Shown here: one piece after another, positions 51,585-60,770 of the stretch
How positions within the stretch are numbered: position 1 is the first letter of the stretch
How the letters are laid out: every line of letters starts with the position of its first letter
From: Peribacillus folii
GTDB lineage: Bacteria; Bacillota; Bacilli; Bacillales; DSM-1321
NCBI RefSeq assembly: GCF_030271255.1
Contig: NZ_JASJOM010000007.1
Location: forward strand, 186,001 to 250,000
Reading direction: 5' to 3'
Length of the DNA: 64,000 nucleotides
The notes under the pieces: model-generated
The model's input: the letters and a program-made list of their open reading frames with translations, nothing else
What the model was told of the DNA's origin: nothing
The model's database searches: none
Translations under genes and position numbers: made by a program

Positions 51585-52877
51585 ATGTTTAAATTAAAAG
51601 AACGGAATTCAAATATCAAGACGGAAGTGCTTGCGGGGCTTACAACCTTCTTGACGCTGGCTTATATCATCGTCGTGAACCCCATGATCCTTTCCGATGC
51701 CGGTGTTCCTTTCGACCAGGCATTCACGGCAACGATCATTGCGATAATTGTCGGGACCCTGTGCATGGCCCTTTTAGCCAATTATCCAATCGTGATAGCG
51801 CCGGCAATGGGATTGAATGCCTATTTTGCCTACTCTGTCCTCGGTACCCATGATATTTCATACACTGTCGCTTTTTCGGCAGTTTTTGTTACCGGGATCA
51901 TCTTCATCCTTTTATCATTGACTTCTTTCCGGTCGAAATTGATCGAAGCCATTCCCAACAATTTAAAGCATGCAATCAGTGCCGGGATCGGCCTTTTCAT
52001 CACGTTCATCGGGCTTCGTCTGTCAGGTGTCGTAACACAGCATGAATCAAACCTTGTAACGCTTGGAAGCTTCAGGGAGCCGAGTGTAGCGCTCACACTG
52101 ATTGGTCTGGTCATCACCATCGTGCTGATCGTTCGTAATGTACAGGGAGCGATATTCATCGGCATGATCCTGACGGCCATCATCGCTTTCTTTACAGGTC
52201 AGCTGAAAATCGATGGGCTTGTGTCGACCCCTTCGCTGCCAGAAGGAATCATCGTCGCGAATCCCATCACTTCCATTGCGGATGTCATCAACTATGGGCT
52301 ATACGGCGTCGTCTTCTCCATATTGCTTGTCATGCTTTTCGATACGACGGGAGCCTTATTGGGAATCGTGCGCCAGGCTGGATTGCTGAAGAACAATAAG
52401 CTTGAGAAATCGGGCAGTGCTTTTTTTGCGGATTCAGTCGGCACGACCGTCGGCGCCATGTTCGGTACTAGCCCGACGGCAGCATCCGTCGAATCCTCCG
52501 CTGGGGTGGGCGCCGGCGGCAAGACAGGTTTAACCGCACTTGTAGTGGCGATCCTTTTCTTGATAACCGCTTTTTTCAGCCCACTGATAGGGGCTGTTTC
52601 AAATGTAGCGGCCATCACGGCACCAAGCTTGATCATCGTCGGAAGCATGATGATCAAAAGCATAAATGAAATTGATTGGACACACTTTGATGAATCATTC
52701 CCAGCCTTTTTGGTCATTGTCGCCATGCCGTTAACTTCGAGCATCGCCAATGGGATAGCCCTAGGATTCATCGCCTATCCGATTTTAAAAATGGCCAGTG
52801 GGAAGTTTCGTGAAGTGCACCCCTTTGTGTACATCTTTGCCATCCTATTTCTTTATCAACTGATTTTCCTAGCTTGA
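51585..52877 (+). CDS. Purine permease, AzgA/PbuG-PbuO family (NCS2)
   Basis: 430 aa with about 12-14 helices. Signatures are TEVLAGLTTFLTLAYIIVVNP at the N-terminus, YPIVIAPAMGLNAYFAYSV, and GTSPTAASVESSAGVGAGGKTGLTA (cytosolic reentrant region). Family members import adenine, guanine or hypoxanthine by proton symport. pbuG and pbuO cannot be separated by eye. ATG 51585 after AAGGGAG. Confidence 0.92.
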   Translation: MFKLKERNSNIKTEVLAGLTTFLTLAYIIVVNPMILSDAGVPFDQAFTATIIAIIVGTLCMALLANYPIVIAPAMGLNAYFAYSVLGTHDISYTVAFSAVFVTGIIFILLSLTSFRSKLIEAIPNNLKHAISAGIGLFITFIGLRLSGVVTQHESNLVTLGSFREPSVALTLIGLVITIVLIVRNVQGAIFIGMILTAIIAFFTGQLKIDGLVSTPSLPEGIIVANPITSIADVINYGLYGVVFSILLVMLFDTTGALLGIVRQAGLLKNNKLEKSGSAFFADSVGTTVGAMFGTSPTAASVESSAGVGAGGKTGLTALVVAILFLITAFFSPLIGAVSNVAAITAPSLIIVGSMMIKSINEIDWTHFDESFPAFLVIVAMPLTSSIANGIALGFIAYPILKMASGKFREVHPFVYIFAILFLYQLIFLA

Positions 52878-52888
52878 TCGTTTTCAAT

Positions 52889-52912
52889 GGGGCCCAATGG
52901 GTCCCTTTTTTT
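52889..52912 (+). terminator. Terminator after the purine permease
   Basis: GGGGCCC/GGGTCCC stem (one G-U), three-base loop, seven T. Confidence 0.75.
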
Positions 52913-52952
52913 AAAACAAAAAAGGATATCCAACTTGTCGTCGGATATCCTT
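52913..52952 (-). terminator. Terminator of the parM-parR operon
   Basis: AAGGATATCC/GGATATCCTT perfect stem; seven T follow on the minus strand. Confidence 0.88.
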
Positions 52953-52961
52953 CTCTATCAT

Positions 52962-53507
52962 TCACTGATTCATTTGATCAAGGAAATCTCCTAGCAGATC
53001 GTCGAGATTCTCCTCTTCCTGCTCGGGTTCTTCCTCTTGCCGTTCAGGTTCGTTCAGGCTCCAATCAAAGTCATCCAGTTCCTTCCTGGGCAAGTCTTCC
53101 CGGACTTCCATGGGTTGCGCCTGTTCCTCCGGTTCGGCCTGTATATATGGTTCTTCATTCAATTCATTGCCGTTCAAGGATGCAAGCAAGGCTGTCGCGC
53201 GCAATGGATCGGATAAAAGGTGATACATGATCGTTCCGAGCATAGCTTCTGAATGGGAATGCTTGAGCCAATCACGCTGCGATTTGCTTAGTTTGTTCGG
53301 CATGGGCAGGGCAATCATTTCCCGATCCTGATGGGTGGCCTGCCCGACACCATCGAGAACATACTCGGCAATTTTACTGGAAAAATTCCTTCTTTCCGTT
53401 TCCTTCAATTTCTGCAGCAGCCTTAACGTATAGTCCGACACATCAGAAGGGATACGAAAAGTGATGGCTTGTCCTCTCTTGATTTCAGAAGAAGCTGTTT
53501 TTTTCAT
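52962..53507 (-). CDS. ParR-like DNA-binding segregation protein
   Basis: 181 aa. N-terminal 60 residues resemble a ribbon-helix-helix DNA-binding domain (KRGQAITFRIPSDVSDYTLR, then LKETERRNFSSKIAEYVLDG). The C-terminal third is strongly acidic (EEEPEQEEENLDDLLGDFLD), as in ParR proteins, whose tail contacts ParM filaments. Encoded nine bases after the actin-like gene, the classic parM-parR order. The family call rests on fold logic and pairing, not on an identified signature. Confidence 0.75.
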   Translation of the reverse strand: MKKTASSEIKRGQAITFRIPSDVSDYTLRLLQKLKETERRNFSSKIAEYVLDGVGQATHQDREMIALPMPNKLSKSQRDWLKHSHSEAMLGTIMYHLLSDPLRATALLASLNGNELNEEPYIQAEPEEQAQPMEVREDLPRKELDDFDWSLNEPERQEEEPEQEEENLDDLLGDFLDQMNQ

Positions 53508-53515
53508 TCTCTCAC

Positions 53516-54712
53516 CTATTTAATGGAACCTGTTCTTTGTTCTTTCCGCTTTGGATGGGCTTGATTTTGTTCCTTTTTTGCATTCCGGCGATTAAAGTCC
53601 GAAATCAATTTATAATAGGCGTTTGCCATCATCCAAACGCTTTCCCGCTCGTCTTCGAAAAAGTCGATATTGTAGCCATCGAAATTTTGGTTCAATGTTT
53701 TCAAATAATCTTTCAGGACAATCGAACCCCCGCCAACAAAATAGCAGATTTCCGTTTGGGAATTCTTTTGCCAGACGTTGCGCAAGTGGCGATATTGTTT
53801 CTTGGCAAGCTCACCTAAAATGCGATCGACGATATCATGCACGCTTGTCCTGCTTCCGCGGACCATGATATGATTGCGGTCATTTTTCTTCGTGATGATT
53901 TCGACGACGTCTCTCCTGCTGTCCAGCTCGACGCCATGTTTTTTCCTGATTTCCTCACGGATCGACTCCAACGCTTCTGCCACTCCCAAGTTGAAACCCT
54001 GTGCCTTATCATCATCAACCTTGCGATTTTTGATGACCGCGATATCCGTTGAAAGTCCGCCAATGTCCTGGATCAATATCCTTCTATCTATCAACTCACG
54101 GTTGATGATATTTAAGTCATTATCCATGACCAAGTTAATATATGCTGCAAAGCCCTCTGGATAGACCTTCACTTCATCGAATTTGATATTGACCTTCAGC
54201 CCTTGGTATTTTGGGGTAATCAGGAATTCCACCTGATGGACCGAACCTAAAAGCTTCGAGCGGTATCCGACGTCTTTCCCTTCTTTAACCTCTCGAAGGG
54301 GCAAGCCCGTTCCAAGTGTATAATTCGCCTCCACAACATTGTTCACTTTTTTGAACACATCATTGTTCCCCTGTTTGACAGCGTCCAATGCCAGGGCTGC
54401 AAAAAGCATGACCAACGTTTGATCTTCTTCCGATTTACTGCTCCCCATATCCAATTCTGAAGGGTTATCACTTTTTGTCGCCAAATTCCCGACGCGATAA
54501 ATGGCATTATTATCTTGCAGGGCTGGCGAGTGAACTCTAATATGAATGCCTTCCAATGGGTTTTTTTCATCAAGTTCCTCAATCCCGATGACCGGGCGAT
54601 CTTCTATATCCTTTGCTATGACGTTCGGTATATAAAGTTCTGACTCTAGCTTTCCAAAAATAGCTTTGATGGCATCATTGCCTACGTCCACTGCTGCGAT
54701 TCTAGAACTCAT
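53516..54712 (-). CDS. ParM/StbA-family actin-like segregation ATPase
   Basis: 398 aa. Actin-fold motifs: phosphate 1 IAAVDVGNDAIKAIFG, phosphate 2 ILIQDIGGLSTDIAVI, adenosine motif ICYFVGGGSIVLKDYL. Members polymerise with ATP to push plasmid copies apart. It occurs here on what appears to be the chromosome, with repeats upstream and a ParR-like gene downstream. The C-terminus is basic (KKEQNQAHPKRKEQRTGSIK). A chromosomal function, or a remnant of an integrated plasmid or ICE, are both possible. Confidence 0.88.
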   Translation of the reverse strand: MSSRIAAVDVGNDAIKAIFGKLESELYIPNVIAKDIEDRPVIGIEELDEKNPLEGIHIRVHSPALQDNNAIYRVGNLATKSDNPSELDMGSSKSEEDQTLVMLFAALALDAVKQGNNDVFKKVNNVVEANYTLGTGLPLREVKEGKDVGYRSKLLGSVHQVEFLITPKYQGLKVNIKFDEVKVYPEGFAAYINLVMDNDLNIINRELIDRRILIQDIGGLSTDIAVIKNRKVDDDKAQGFNLGVAEALESIREEIRKKHGVELDSRRDVVEIITKKNDRNHIMVRGSRTSVHDIVDRILGELAKKQYRHLRNVWQKNSQTEICYFVGGGSIVLKDYLKTLNQNFDGYNIDFFEDERESVWMMANAYYKLISDFNRRNAKKEQNQAHPKRKEQRTGSIK

Positions 54713-55077
54713 CTAAAAACATCCCCTTTTTCATAGAAAAAATTTTAAGTGAAGCATTCCCTTAAAGGATAGAAAAAATTGCCACGATAGTCAATCCTCC
54801 TTAAGTTGTAGCTATATTTGTCGAAATGTTTTCAAATTGTTTACAATAGGGACAACTATGTACACAGCTTACACAGAGCCAAGTATACGCATTTGTAAAC
54901 ATGTATACATATTTGTGTACATTCTATCTATTTTTGTTTACAAGTATACGTTTTTGCAAACACCCAAATAATTCCTCTTTTAAGCACCGTTCTTTTCCAA
55001 AAACAAGCGTATAAAAAATGATTTTGGGTATGGTAATAACTGGACAATCATTATGAACTGTACGGGAGGCACATTAT
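54713..55077. other. Divergent region between parM and the Rieske oxidoreductase
   Basis: 365 bases. It holds the candidate centromere repeats (listed separately) about 130-250 bases before parM, and must also contain the promoter of the oxidoreductase gene on the plus strand; no convincing sigma-A boxes found. Confidence 0.45.
54882..54961. repeat. Candidate parC centromere/operator repeats
   Basis: Three 19-base direct repeats: AGTATACGCATTTGTAAAC (54882-54900), TGTATACATATTTGTGTAC (54902-54920) and AGTATACGTTTTTGCAAAC (54943-54961), consensus WGTATACRYWTTTGYRWAC. TGTTTACAA and GTTTACAAG copies of the inverted half lie around 54839 and 54936, and TGTACACAGCTTACACAG at 54860 is related. The first pair is spaced 20 bases, two helical turns. 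ParR proteins bind such repeats upstream of parM. Confidence 0.7.
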
Positions 55078-56598
55078 ATGACTGAAAAAAATACAGATCT
55101 TCCACAATTCCCGGAACCTTTTTGGCGAAGTGCATTAACGTTCCCTTCATTCCCTAAGCTAGATGCAGATATTACCACTGATACCTTGATCGTAGGCGGC
55201 GGAATAACCGGGATCACCGCTGCTTATCTTTTGGCGAAACAGGGGGTTAAGGTCACACTGATTGATGCAGGCAAAATCCTTAACGGAACGACAGGACACA
55301 CGACGGCAAAAATTACGGCCCAGCATGGCCTTGTATACGATCAATTGATTACGGACCATGGTCAAGAGAAGGCAAAGCTCTATTATGAAGCGAATGCTGA
55401 AGGTATGCAGCTGATCAGGGACCTGGTCGCCGAACATTCCATCGACTGTAACCTGATCGCACAGGACGCCTATATTTATGCGAATACCGAAGATTGCAAA
55501 CACAAAATCCAGCAAGAACTAAAAGCCTATCAAAAGCTTGGCATTAGGGGTGATTATACAGATGAAATCCCCTTCTCCATCCCTTGTAAAGCTGCCGTGA
55601 TCATGAAGGATCAAGCACAGTTCCACCCTTTGAAGTATTTAACGGCACTGATATCCAAATTCGAGGAGGCTGGGGGCACGGTCTATGAGTATACAACGGC
55701 AATGAAGATTGAAGACGGCGATCCACCGACCGTCTTGACTGATACGGGGCATACCATCAGGAGCAAGCGGGTAATCGTTGCTTCCCACTTCCCTTTCAAT
55801 GACGAAACGGGCCTATATTTCGCCCGTGTGCATGTAAAAAGGTCATATGTATTGGCAATCAGGGCCAAGCAGGAATATCCGGGCGGCATGTATTATTGTG
55901 CCGACAGCCCTTCACGCTCCATCCGTTATACGGAGGGAGACGATGGCGAAAAGCTGATCCTTGTCGGCGGCGATGGCCATAAAACGGGGCAGGGAGTCTC
56001 GACGATTGAGCATTATGAAGCCCTGAAGGACTTCAGCTCCACCTATTTCGATGTTACGGATATTCCTTATCGCTGGTCGGCACAGGATATCGTGACACCG
56101 GATAAGATCCCTTACGTCGGTCCGGTGACTCCCAATCATCCAAACGTCCTGATTGCTACCGGTTATGCGAAATGGGGCATGACCAATGGATCGATCGCTG
56201 CAAAGATCATGACCGACCATATTTTGCAAAGGGACAATCGATATGCCGATTTGTATAACCCTTCCCGCTTAAAGGGATTGCTGAATATGGTCCAAGACAA
56301 TGCCGATGTGGCGAAGCATATGATTAAGGGGAAATTGGCCGTCATCCATCAAACCCCAGAGGACTTGGGCATCGATGAAGGCGCCATCGTGAAGGTCGAT
56401 GGAGACAAGGCTGGCTGTTACCGCGATCATGACGGCCAGCTTCATATTGTCGACTCCACCTGTACCCATATGGGCTGTGAGGTTGTCTGGAACAGCGGCG
56501 ACCGGACATGGGACTGCCCATGCCACGCCTCCCGCTTCTCCATCACCGGAGAGGTATTAGATGGCCCGGCTGTCGAGCCGTTGAAGAAAATACGTTAA
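55078..56598 (+). CDS. FAD-dependent oxidoreductase with C-terminal Rieske domain
   Basis: 506 aa. N-terminal DAO-type FAD fold (LIVGGGITGITAAYLLAKQG, about 39-58, then TGHTTAKITAQHGL). C-terminal Rieske [2Fe-2S] domain from about 425: CTHMGC and CPCHASRF supply two Cys and two His. Equivalent to YhfW of B. subtilis. Substrate unknown. ATG 55078 after CGGGAGG. Single-gene unit next to ywbE. Confidence 0.9.
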   Translation: MTEKNTDLPQFPEPFWRSALTFPSFPKLDADITTDTLIVGGGITGITAAYLLAKQGVKVTLIDAGKILNGTTGHTTAKITAQHGLVYDQLITDHGQEKAKLYYEANAEGMQLIRDLVAEHSIDCNLIAQDAYIYANTEDCKHKIQQELKAYQKLGIRGDYTDEIPFSIPCKAAVIMKDQAQFHPLKYLTALISKFEEAGGTVYEYTTAMKIEDGDPPTVLTDTGHTIRSKRVIVASHFPFNDETGLYFARVHVKRSYVLAIRAKQEYPGGMYYCADSPSRSIRYTEGDDGEKLILVGGDGHKTGQGVSTIEHYEALKDFSSTYFDVTDIPYRWSAQDIVTPDKIPYVGPVTPNHPNVLIATGYAKWGMTNGSIAAKIMTDHILQRDNRYADLYNPSRLKGLLNMVQDNADVAKHMIKGKLAVIHQTPEDLGIDEGAIVKVDGDKAGCYRDHDGQLHIVDSTCTHMGCEVVWNSGDRTWDCPCHASRFSITGEVLDGPAVEPLKKIR

Positions 56599-56706
56599 CG
56601 GAACATTCACCTAATGGTCGACTATGCCCGCAGTTTTCCTTATACTGAAGTTACTGCATCAACGAATCGTTGCAAATAACTCAAAAAAAAAAGGATGGGA
56701 TCGAGC

Positions 56707-56901
56707 ATGAACGGTCAAAACCGGAAAGATATTACCCCAGGCACAGCTGTAGATATCGTACTGAAAGCAGACCAACGCTGCGGTAAACTGACAAGCGGAA
56801 CGGTTAAGGATATTTTGACCAACTCCAGCAGTCACCCCCATGGAATCAAGGTACGATTGACCGATGGCCAGGTTGGCAGGGTCAAAGTCATCCATAAGTA
56901 A
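56707..56901 (+). CDS. ywbE: YwbE-family small basic protein
   Basis: 64 aa. RKDITPGTAVDIVLKADQRC, then GKLTSGTVKDILTNSSSHPH and GIKVRLTDGQVGRVKVI cover the whole YwbE (DUF2196) family, a KOW-like beta fold. Function unknown. ATG 56707 follows AAGGA; an in-frame ATG at 56695 is too close to that site. Confidence 0.9.
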   Translation: MNGQNRKDITPGTAVDIVLKADQRCGKLTSGTVKDILTNSSSHPHGIKVRLTDGQVGRVKVIHK

Positions 56902-57035
56902 ACTGCACTCGGTCCAGGCCGAGTGTTTTTTTGATTTTTCAAGCAAACGGGAACGACAGCGATATTTCAATCATGTTTCCCGCCCATACTTCGTACAATA
57001 GGGTTATGTATCTCTTTAAAAAGGCTGGTGTCATA

Positions 57036-57677
57036 ATGAATCAACAATCTTTTGCCCGCAATGATGAACATACATTGAAGGTTTCCGGCTCGGAAACGCT
57101 GCAAGCAGCTCCCGATCAAGCCACCCTCACCCTTGGGGTCATGACGGAGAATGAAGACCCGCAGCAGGCACAGCAGGCCAATTCCCAAGCGATCGCGAAT
57201 GTCATCGCCTCCCTTAAATCCGCGGGCATTCCCGAAGAACATATGAAAACGAGTGAATACAGAATCGATCCGCAATACGATTATATCGATGGAAAGGAAT
57301 TGTTCAAGAATTATAAAGTCCAGCATATCATCCAGGTCCAGACGACCGACATCGAAAAAATTGGAATTTTACTTGACACAGCGGTCAAAAGCGGCGCCAA
57401 TACGGTCACGAGCATTCGCTTTTCCTTATCAAATCCAGAAGCTTACTATAACCAAGCACTTTCGCTCGCATTAAATAATGCTTACGAAAAAGCGCTCTCC
57501 ATGGCTCAAACGATAGGCATCTCATTGAATCCCATCCCCAACCAGGTTGACGAGGTATCCGAAACGGCCGCTCCCATGCTTTACCAAGCAAGCTCCTTTG
57601 CAAAAATGGCTGCCACCCCGATCCAGCCTGGGGAATTGAACATCACTGCATCGGTAAGGGTCGAGTATACGTACTGA
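57036..57677 (+). CDS. SIMPL-domain protein (DUF541)
   Basis: 213 aa. LKVSGSETLQAAPDQATLTL opens the SIMPL domain and the C-terminus has GELNITASVRVEYTY. No signal peptide is visible, unlike periplasmic BP26/YggE relatives, so a cytoplasmic location is likely. Family function unclear, linked to oxidative stress in Gram-negatives. The start at ATG 57036 removes an unlikely 35-residue extension that overlaps the upstream untranslated region. Confidence 0.85.
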   Translation: MNQQSFARNDEHTLKVSGSETLQAAPDQATLTLGVMTENEDPQQAQQANSQAIANVIASLKSAGIPEEHMKTSEYRIDPQYDYIDGKELFKNYKVQHIIQVQTTDIEKIGILLDTAVKSGANTVTSIRFSLSNPEAYYNQALSLALNNAYEKALSMAQTIGISLNPIPNQVDEVSETAAPMLYQASSFAKMAATPIQPGELNITASVRVEYTY

Positions 57678-57696
57678 ATACTACACTTTCCATGCT

Positions 57697-57727
57697 AAAG
57701 CCCCCTTGGTTTGCCAAGGGGGCCCTT
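57697..57727. terminator. Terminator between the SIMPL gene and purU
   Basis: CCCCCTTGG/CCAAGGGGG perfect stem with a four-base loop between convergent genes; short T/C-rich tails on both sides. Confidence 0.75.
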
Positions 57728-57733
57728 TCCACT

Positions 57734-58636
57734 TTAAAAGACTACCGTTTTATTTTCATGGACGAGGACACGATCCTCCAAATGCCATTTAACGGCACGG
57801 GCGAGCACCCTGCGTTCAGCCGAACGGCCGATTTTCTTCATATCCCCTGCCGAATCACGATGATCGACACGCTCGATATCCTGCTCGATGATCGGGCCTT
57901 CATCCAAGTCATTCGTCACATAATGGGAGGTCGCCCCAATCAGCTTGACACCCCGGTCATAAGCCCGCTCATAAGGCCGCGCCCCAATGAATGCAGGTAA
58001 AAAGGAATGATGGATATTGATGATTTTATTCGGATGGGCCGCTACGAAATCCGGCGTCAGGATCTGCATGTACCTCGCTAACACAATCAGGTCGATATTG
58101 AATTCCTCGAGAAGGCCAAGCTGCTTCGTCTCGACTTCCTTACGAATATCCTTGTTTGCAGGAATATAATAAAAAGGAATGCCCATCGATTCGACAATTT
58201 GTCTCGTATCTTCATGATTACTGATGACAAGAGCGATATCGGCCAACAAATCCCCGCTTTGCCATTCCCATAGCAGTTCAAGCAGGCAATGCGGCTCCTT
58301 GGAGACAAAAATGGCCGTCCGCTTCAAATCACTTACATGCGTAAGCGTCCATTCCATTGAAAAGGCTTCCGAAACCTCTTCAAAAGCCGATTCCATTTCC
58401 GCTGCCCTCTCCTTTAATCCCGGGCAATCGAATTCAATCCGCGTAAAAAAAGTACCACCCTCAGGATTCATCGAATACTGGCTTAACTCGACGATATTTG
58501 CATCATATTGTTTAAGAAACGCCGTAACTGTCGAAACGATTCCTGGCTGGTCCGGACATTGAATAATCAAACGGCCCCTATCTTGATTTTTTTCGCGAAA
58601 TTCCTCTAATTGCCCTTGCACAAAGTTGCTCACCAT
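57734..58636 (-). CDS. purU: Formyltetrahydrofolate deformylase PurU
   Basis: 300 aa. N-terminal ACT domain (RLIIQCPDQPGIVSTVTAFL, about 22-41) and C-terminal formyltransferase fold with INIHHSFLPAFIGARPYERA, whose His lies in the hydrolase active site, and DLDEGPIIEQDIERVDHRDS. It splits 10-formyl-THF into formate and THF, controlling one-carbon balance. ATG 58636; monocistronic. Confidence 0.95.
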   Translation of the reverse strand: MVSNFVQGQLEEFREKNQDRGRLIIQCPDQPGIVSTVTAFLKQYDANIVELSQYSMNPEGGTFFTRIEFDCPGLKERAAEMESAFEEVSEAFSMEWTLTHVSDLKRTAIFVSKEPHCLLELLWEWQSGDLLADIALVISNHEDTRQIVESMGIPFYYIPANKDIRKEVETKQLGLLEEFNIDLIVLARYMQILTPDFVAAHPNKIINIHHSFLPAFIGARPYERAYDRGVKLIGATSHYVTNDLDEGPIIEQDIERVDHRDSAGDMKKIGRSAERRVLARAVKWHLEDRVLVHENKTVVF

Positions 58637-59023
58637 TTTCCCAACTGCCCTTCTACTATTTTGCTACATTATACTTCATGTCATGGGCAGAATTAAAGTC
58701 GGTCATCAATATGGGTTTGAATGATGCTTCCCATTTCAAAGTATTCTGGCATTTTTCATAGAACAGCAGTATACCGTTCAGTTGAATATAGGAGGAAACT
58801 TGCATACAAATAGCTGATCAATTCTTCCTTTCAGCTTTTTCTCTCCTCTCCGAAATATATACCATATTTACTAAATGATATTGTTTCAAAATTGGAATTT
58901 ATCATCTCTATATTGGAATTCAAAAAAGCAATATTCATGTTAATTTTAGTACAAGTTGAGGTTTTCATCGAAAAACTCAATCGGCCGAATAGTAGTATGA
59001 AATGAAAAAAGGAGAAGGAATAA
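58637..59023. other. Intergenic region, purU / secreted protein
   Basis: About 390 bases; an isolated TAGGAGG at about 58790 precedes no ORF longer than a few codons. The ribosome site AAAGGAGAAGG for the next gene is at its right end. Nothing else recognised. Confidence 0.4.
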
Positions 59024-59848
59024 ATGAAATATTTATCAATAGTAGCAGTATTTTTATTTTCTTTTGGTTTTGCCACAGAAGGCTTTTCCGAGGAAAATGG
59101 TACAAATGTTAGCAAAGATAGACTAACACATACAGAGTTAGATTATCTTGTAAATGAAGTTGGTAATACTGAAGAAGAAGCCGAGGATTTACCTGTTGAA
59201 ATTGCGAAACAATTAATTGAAGAGGAAGCTCAAGTTATTGATACTGGATCAGAAATCATGGATATATATGTGCCAGAATTTAACAAGCCTGGTCAAGTGC
59301 AAATTAGACCATTTGCAACTATCGCTGCTTCAACTTTAAAACTAGGCGGAACGGTATATAAAGTAACTAGTGATCGTAAAAAAGAAGATAAATTTTACAT
59401 GTATGGTAACTTTCAATGGTTAAAGACACCTTCGTATACTTTAGTTGACAAGATGACTATTGGTTTCCCTTCAAGTTCAGGGCTCTATTTACCAACTAGC
59501 GGAGGAAAAGTAACACAACACCAACACAGATATTCCCAAGATCAACAAGGAAATGGGCGATGGATTGATTATGCCATCAAATATTCTCCAAGTAATTGGG
59601 AACCAAGTGCTGGTGTGGCTGGTTCGTATGATTTAAAAGCTTCTACTAGTAAAACTAAGCATAAAGGGTATATCGGACAATACGTATATGTTCCAACATC
59701 TAAAAATGGTAAAATAAACATAAAAATAGAGTATGGGCATAGAAGAGTTGGTGGTACACCTACTGTGTCCGTTTATCCAGCCGGTTTATCCATTACACCC
59801 ACTAATACAACAGATACAAGGCCATATGGATTAACTCTGTCTTATTGA
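59024..59848 (+). CDS. Unrecognised secreted protein, 274 aa
   Basis: Signal peptide (YLSIVAVFLFSFGFATEGFS), an acidic segment about 30-80 (NEVGNTEEEAEDLPVEIAKQ), then a beta-rich domain with many aromatic residues (YMYGNFQWLKTPSYTLVDKM, KGYIGQYVYVPTSKNGKINI) and a Thr-rich end. No Cys in the mature part. No family recognised. AAAGGAG ribosome site. AT-rich compared with purU. Followed 24 bases later by a one- or two-helix membrane protein, so a small operon is likely. Confidence 0.7.
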   Translation: MKYLSIVAVFLFSFGFATEGFSEENGTNVSKDRLTHTELDYLVNEVGNTEEEAEDLPVEIAKQLIEEEAQVIDTGSEIMDIYVPEFNKPGQVQIRPFATIAASTLKLGGTVYKVTSDRKKEDKFYMYGNFQWLKTPSYTLVDKMTIGFPSSSGLYLPTSGGKVTQHQHRYSQDQQGNGRWIDYAIKYSPSNWEPSAGVAGSYDLKASTSKTKHKGYIGQYVYVPTSKNGKINIKIEYGHRRVGGTPTVSVYPAGLSITPTNTTDTRPYGLTLSY

Positions 59849-59872
59849 TTGGTTGTTAGAAAGGGAGGGCCC

Positions 59873-60040
59873 ATGAGGCAAATCATTATTAATTTCATTT
59901 TCATTCTAACCATTTCTGTAGGGTTATTTTTTATCCTTAGCTATGATGCATCGTTAGATAGTGATTATATGTTGTCTTTTTTAATTATCATTTCACTGCA
60001 GCTTTCTTTAATATTAGCTATTGTATTAAAAAGAAGATAA
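59873..60040 (+). CDS. Small two-TM membrane protein, 55 aa
   Basis: MRQIIINFIFILTISVGLFF, then a short polar turn (SYDASLDSDY) and a second helix (MLSFLIIISLQLSLILAIVL) with a KRR tail. AAAGGGAGGG ribosome site. Probably co-transcribed with the secreted protein. Function unknown. Confidence 0.65.
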   Translation: MRQIIINFIFILTISVGLFFILSYDASLDSDYMLSFLIIISLQLSLILAIVLKRR

Positions 60041-60479
60041 CACAGGGGTTTGTCTAAAAAGACCATAATGAAGTACAAAAAGTAGAACGAAGGAATAAAA
60101 AGAAGCGGTCTTAAATCTCGCCTGTAATTCACAAAATAGGGCTTGCAGGTGAATTTTTTAAATTGTTTATAAGCATGTACTTATTTATCTACATTTCCCT
60201 TCCAGCTTGTTTAATTACTTAGAACAAATTGGCGCCCTTTGCGTACTTGACGTAAAATCTCAAAAAAATAGAGAATGTTACATTTACTTTTTTGTTCGCT
60301 TGTTTCCACAGCCTAGACTCCTCGTGATTACTTCTCTAGAAAACTAATAGGGTAAACGTTTATATCACCTACTCAATTGATTCTTGCTAAGGCAAACGCT
60401 TTGTAAATCTAAATATTAAGATAATTTGTGTATGATATCAAAGCTGGTAGGTTATTGAAAATGATTAAGGTGGCATTAC
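60041..60479. other. Intergenic region with copy A of a duplicated leader
   Basis: About 440 bases without a credible gene. Its right part (60369-60473) is related to 61657-61760; both copies share TACTCAATTGATTC, TGATATCAAAGC and GGTTATTG-AAATGATT. Confidence 0.5.
60369..60473 (+). repeat. Diverged direct repeat, copy A
   Basis: Shares TACTCAATTGATTC, TGATATCAAAGC and a ribosome-site region (ATGATTAAGG here, ATGATTGAGAGG in copy B) with 61657-61760. It lies directly before the 40-aa membrane peptide gene, so it is a promoter/leader block copied with or from such a gene. Confidence 0.65.
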
Positions 60480-60602
60480 ATGAATGAAACACATGTGGTG
60501 AATTGGTTTGATGTAGGATATCAAGTTACTATATTTATATTATTTCTCCTATTAATTTCTTTCATTGTCGATTTTGTAAAACGAAAAAAGCGTAATAAAT
60601 AA
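60480..60602 (+). CDS. Single-TM micropeptide, 40 aa
   Basis: MNETHVVNWFDVGYQVTIFI then LFLLLISFIVDFVKRKKRNK. One helix with a strongly basic tail. Ribosome site AAGGTGG seven bases before ATG, and a terminator follows at 60653. Its build (aromatic N-terminus, one helix, KRKKRNK end) resembles the minus-strand 35-aa peptide at 60983. Role unknown; toxin-like or membrane-stress peptides have this build. Confidence 0.6.
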   Translation: MNETHVVNWFDVGYQVTIFILFLLLISFIVDFVKRKKRNK

Positions 60603-60652
60603 TCTAACTTTTAATATCCAAGTTTAAAGACAGAGTGGCTCAAATAAACCAG

Positions 60653-60677
60653 GAACGTCTTTAAGGCGTTCTCTTTT
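60653..60677 (+). terminator. Terminator after the 40-aa peptide
   Basis: GAACG(TC)/(GG)CGTTC stem with a five-base loop, then TCTTTT. Confidence 0.6.
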
Positions 60678-60770
60678 AGAATGACAGCCGAACTAGCACC
60701 CATCGACTTTTTGTAAGTCTAAAGTCATTTCTGCATGACTCTTCCTTCTCTCGAGCTTAAATAATTTATA

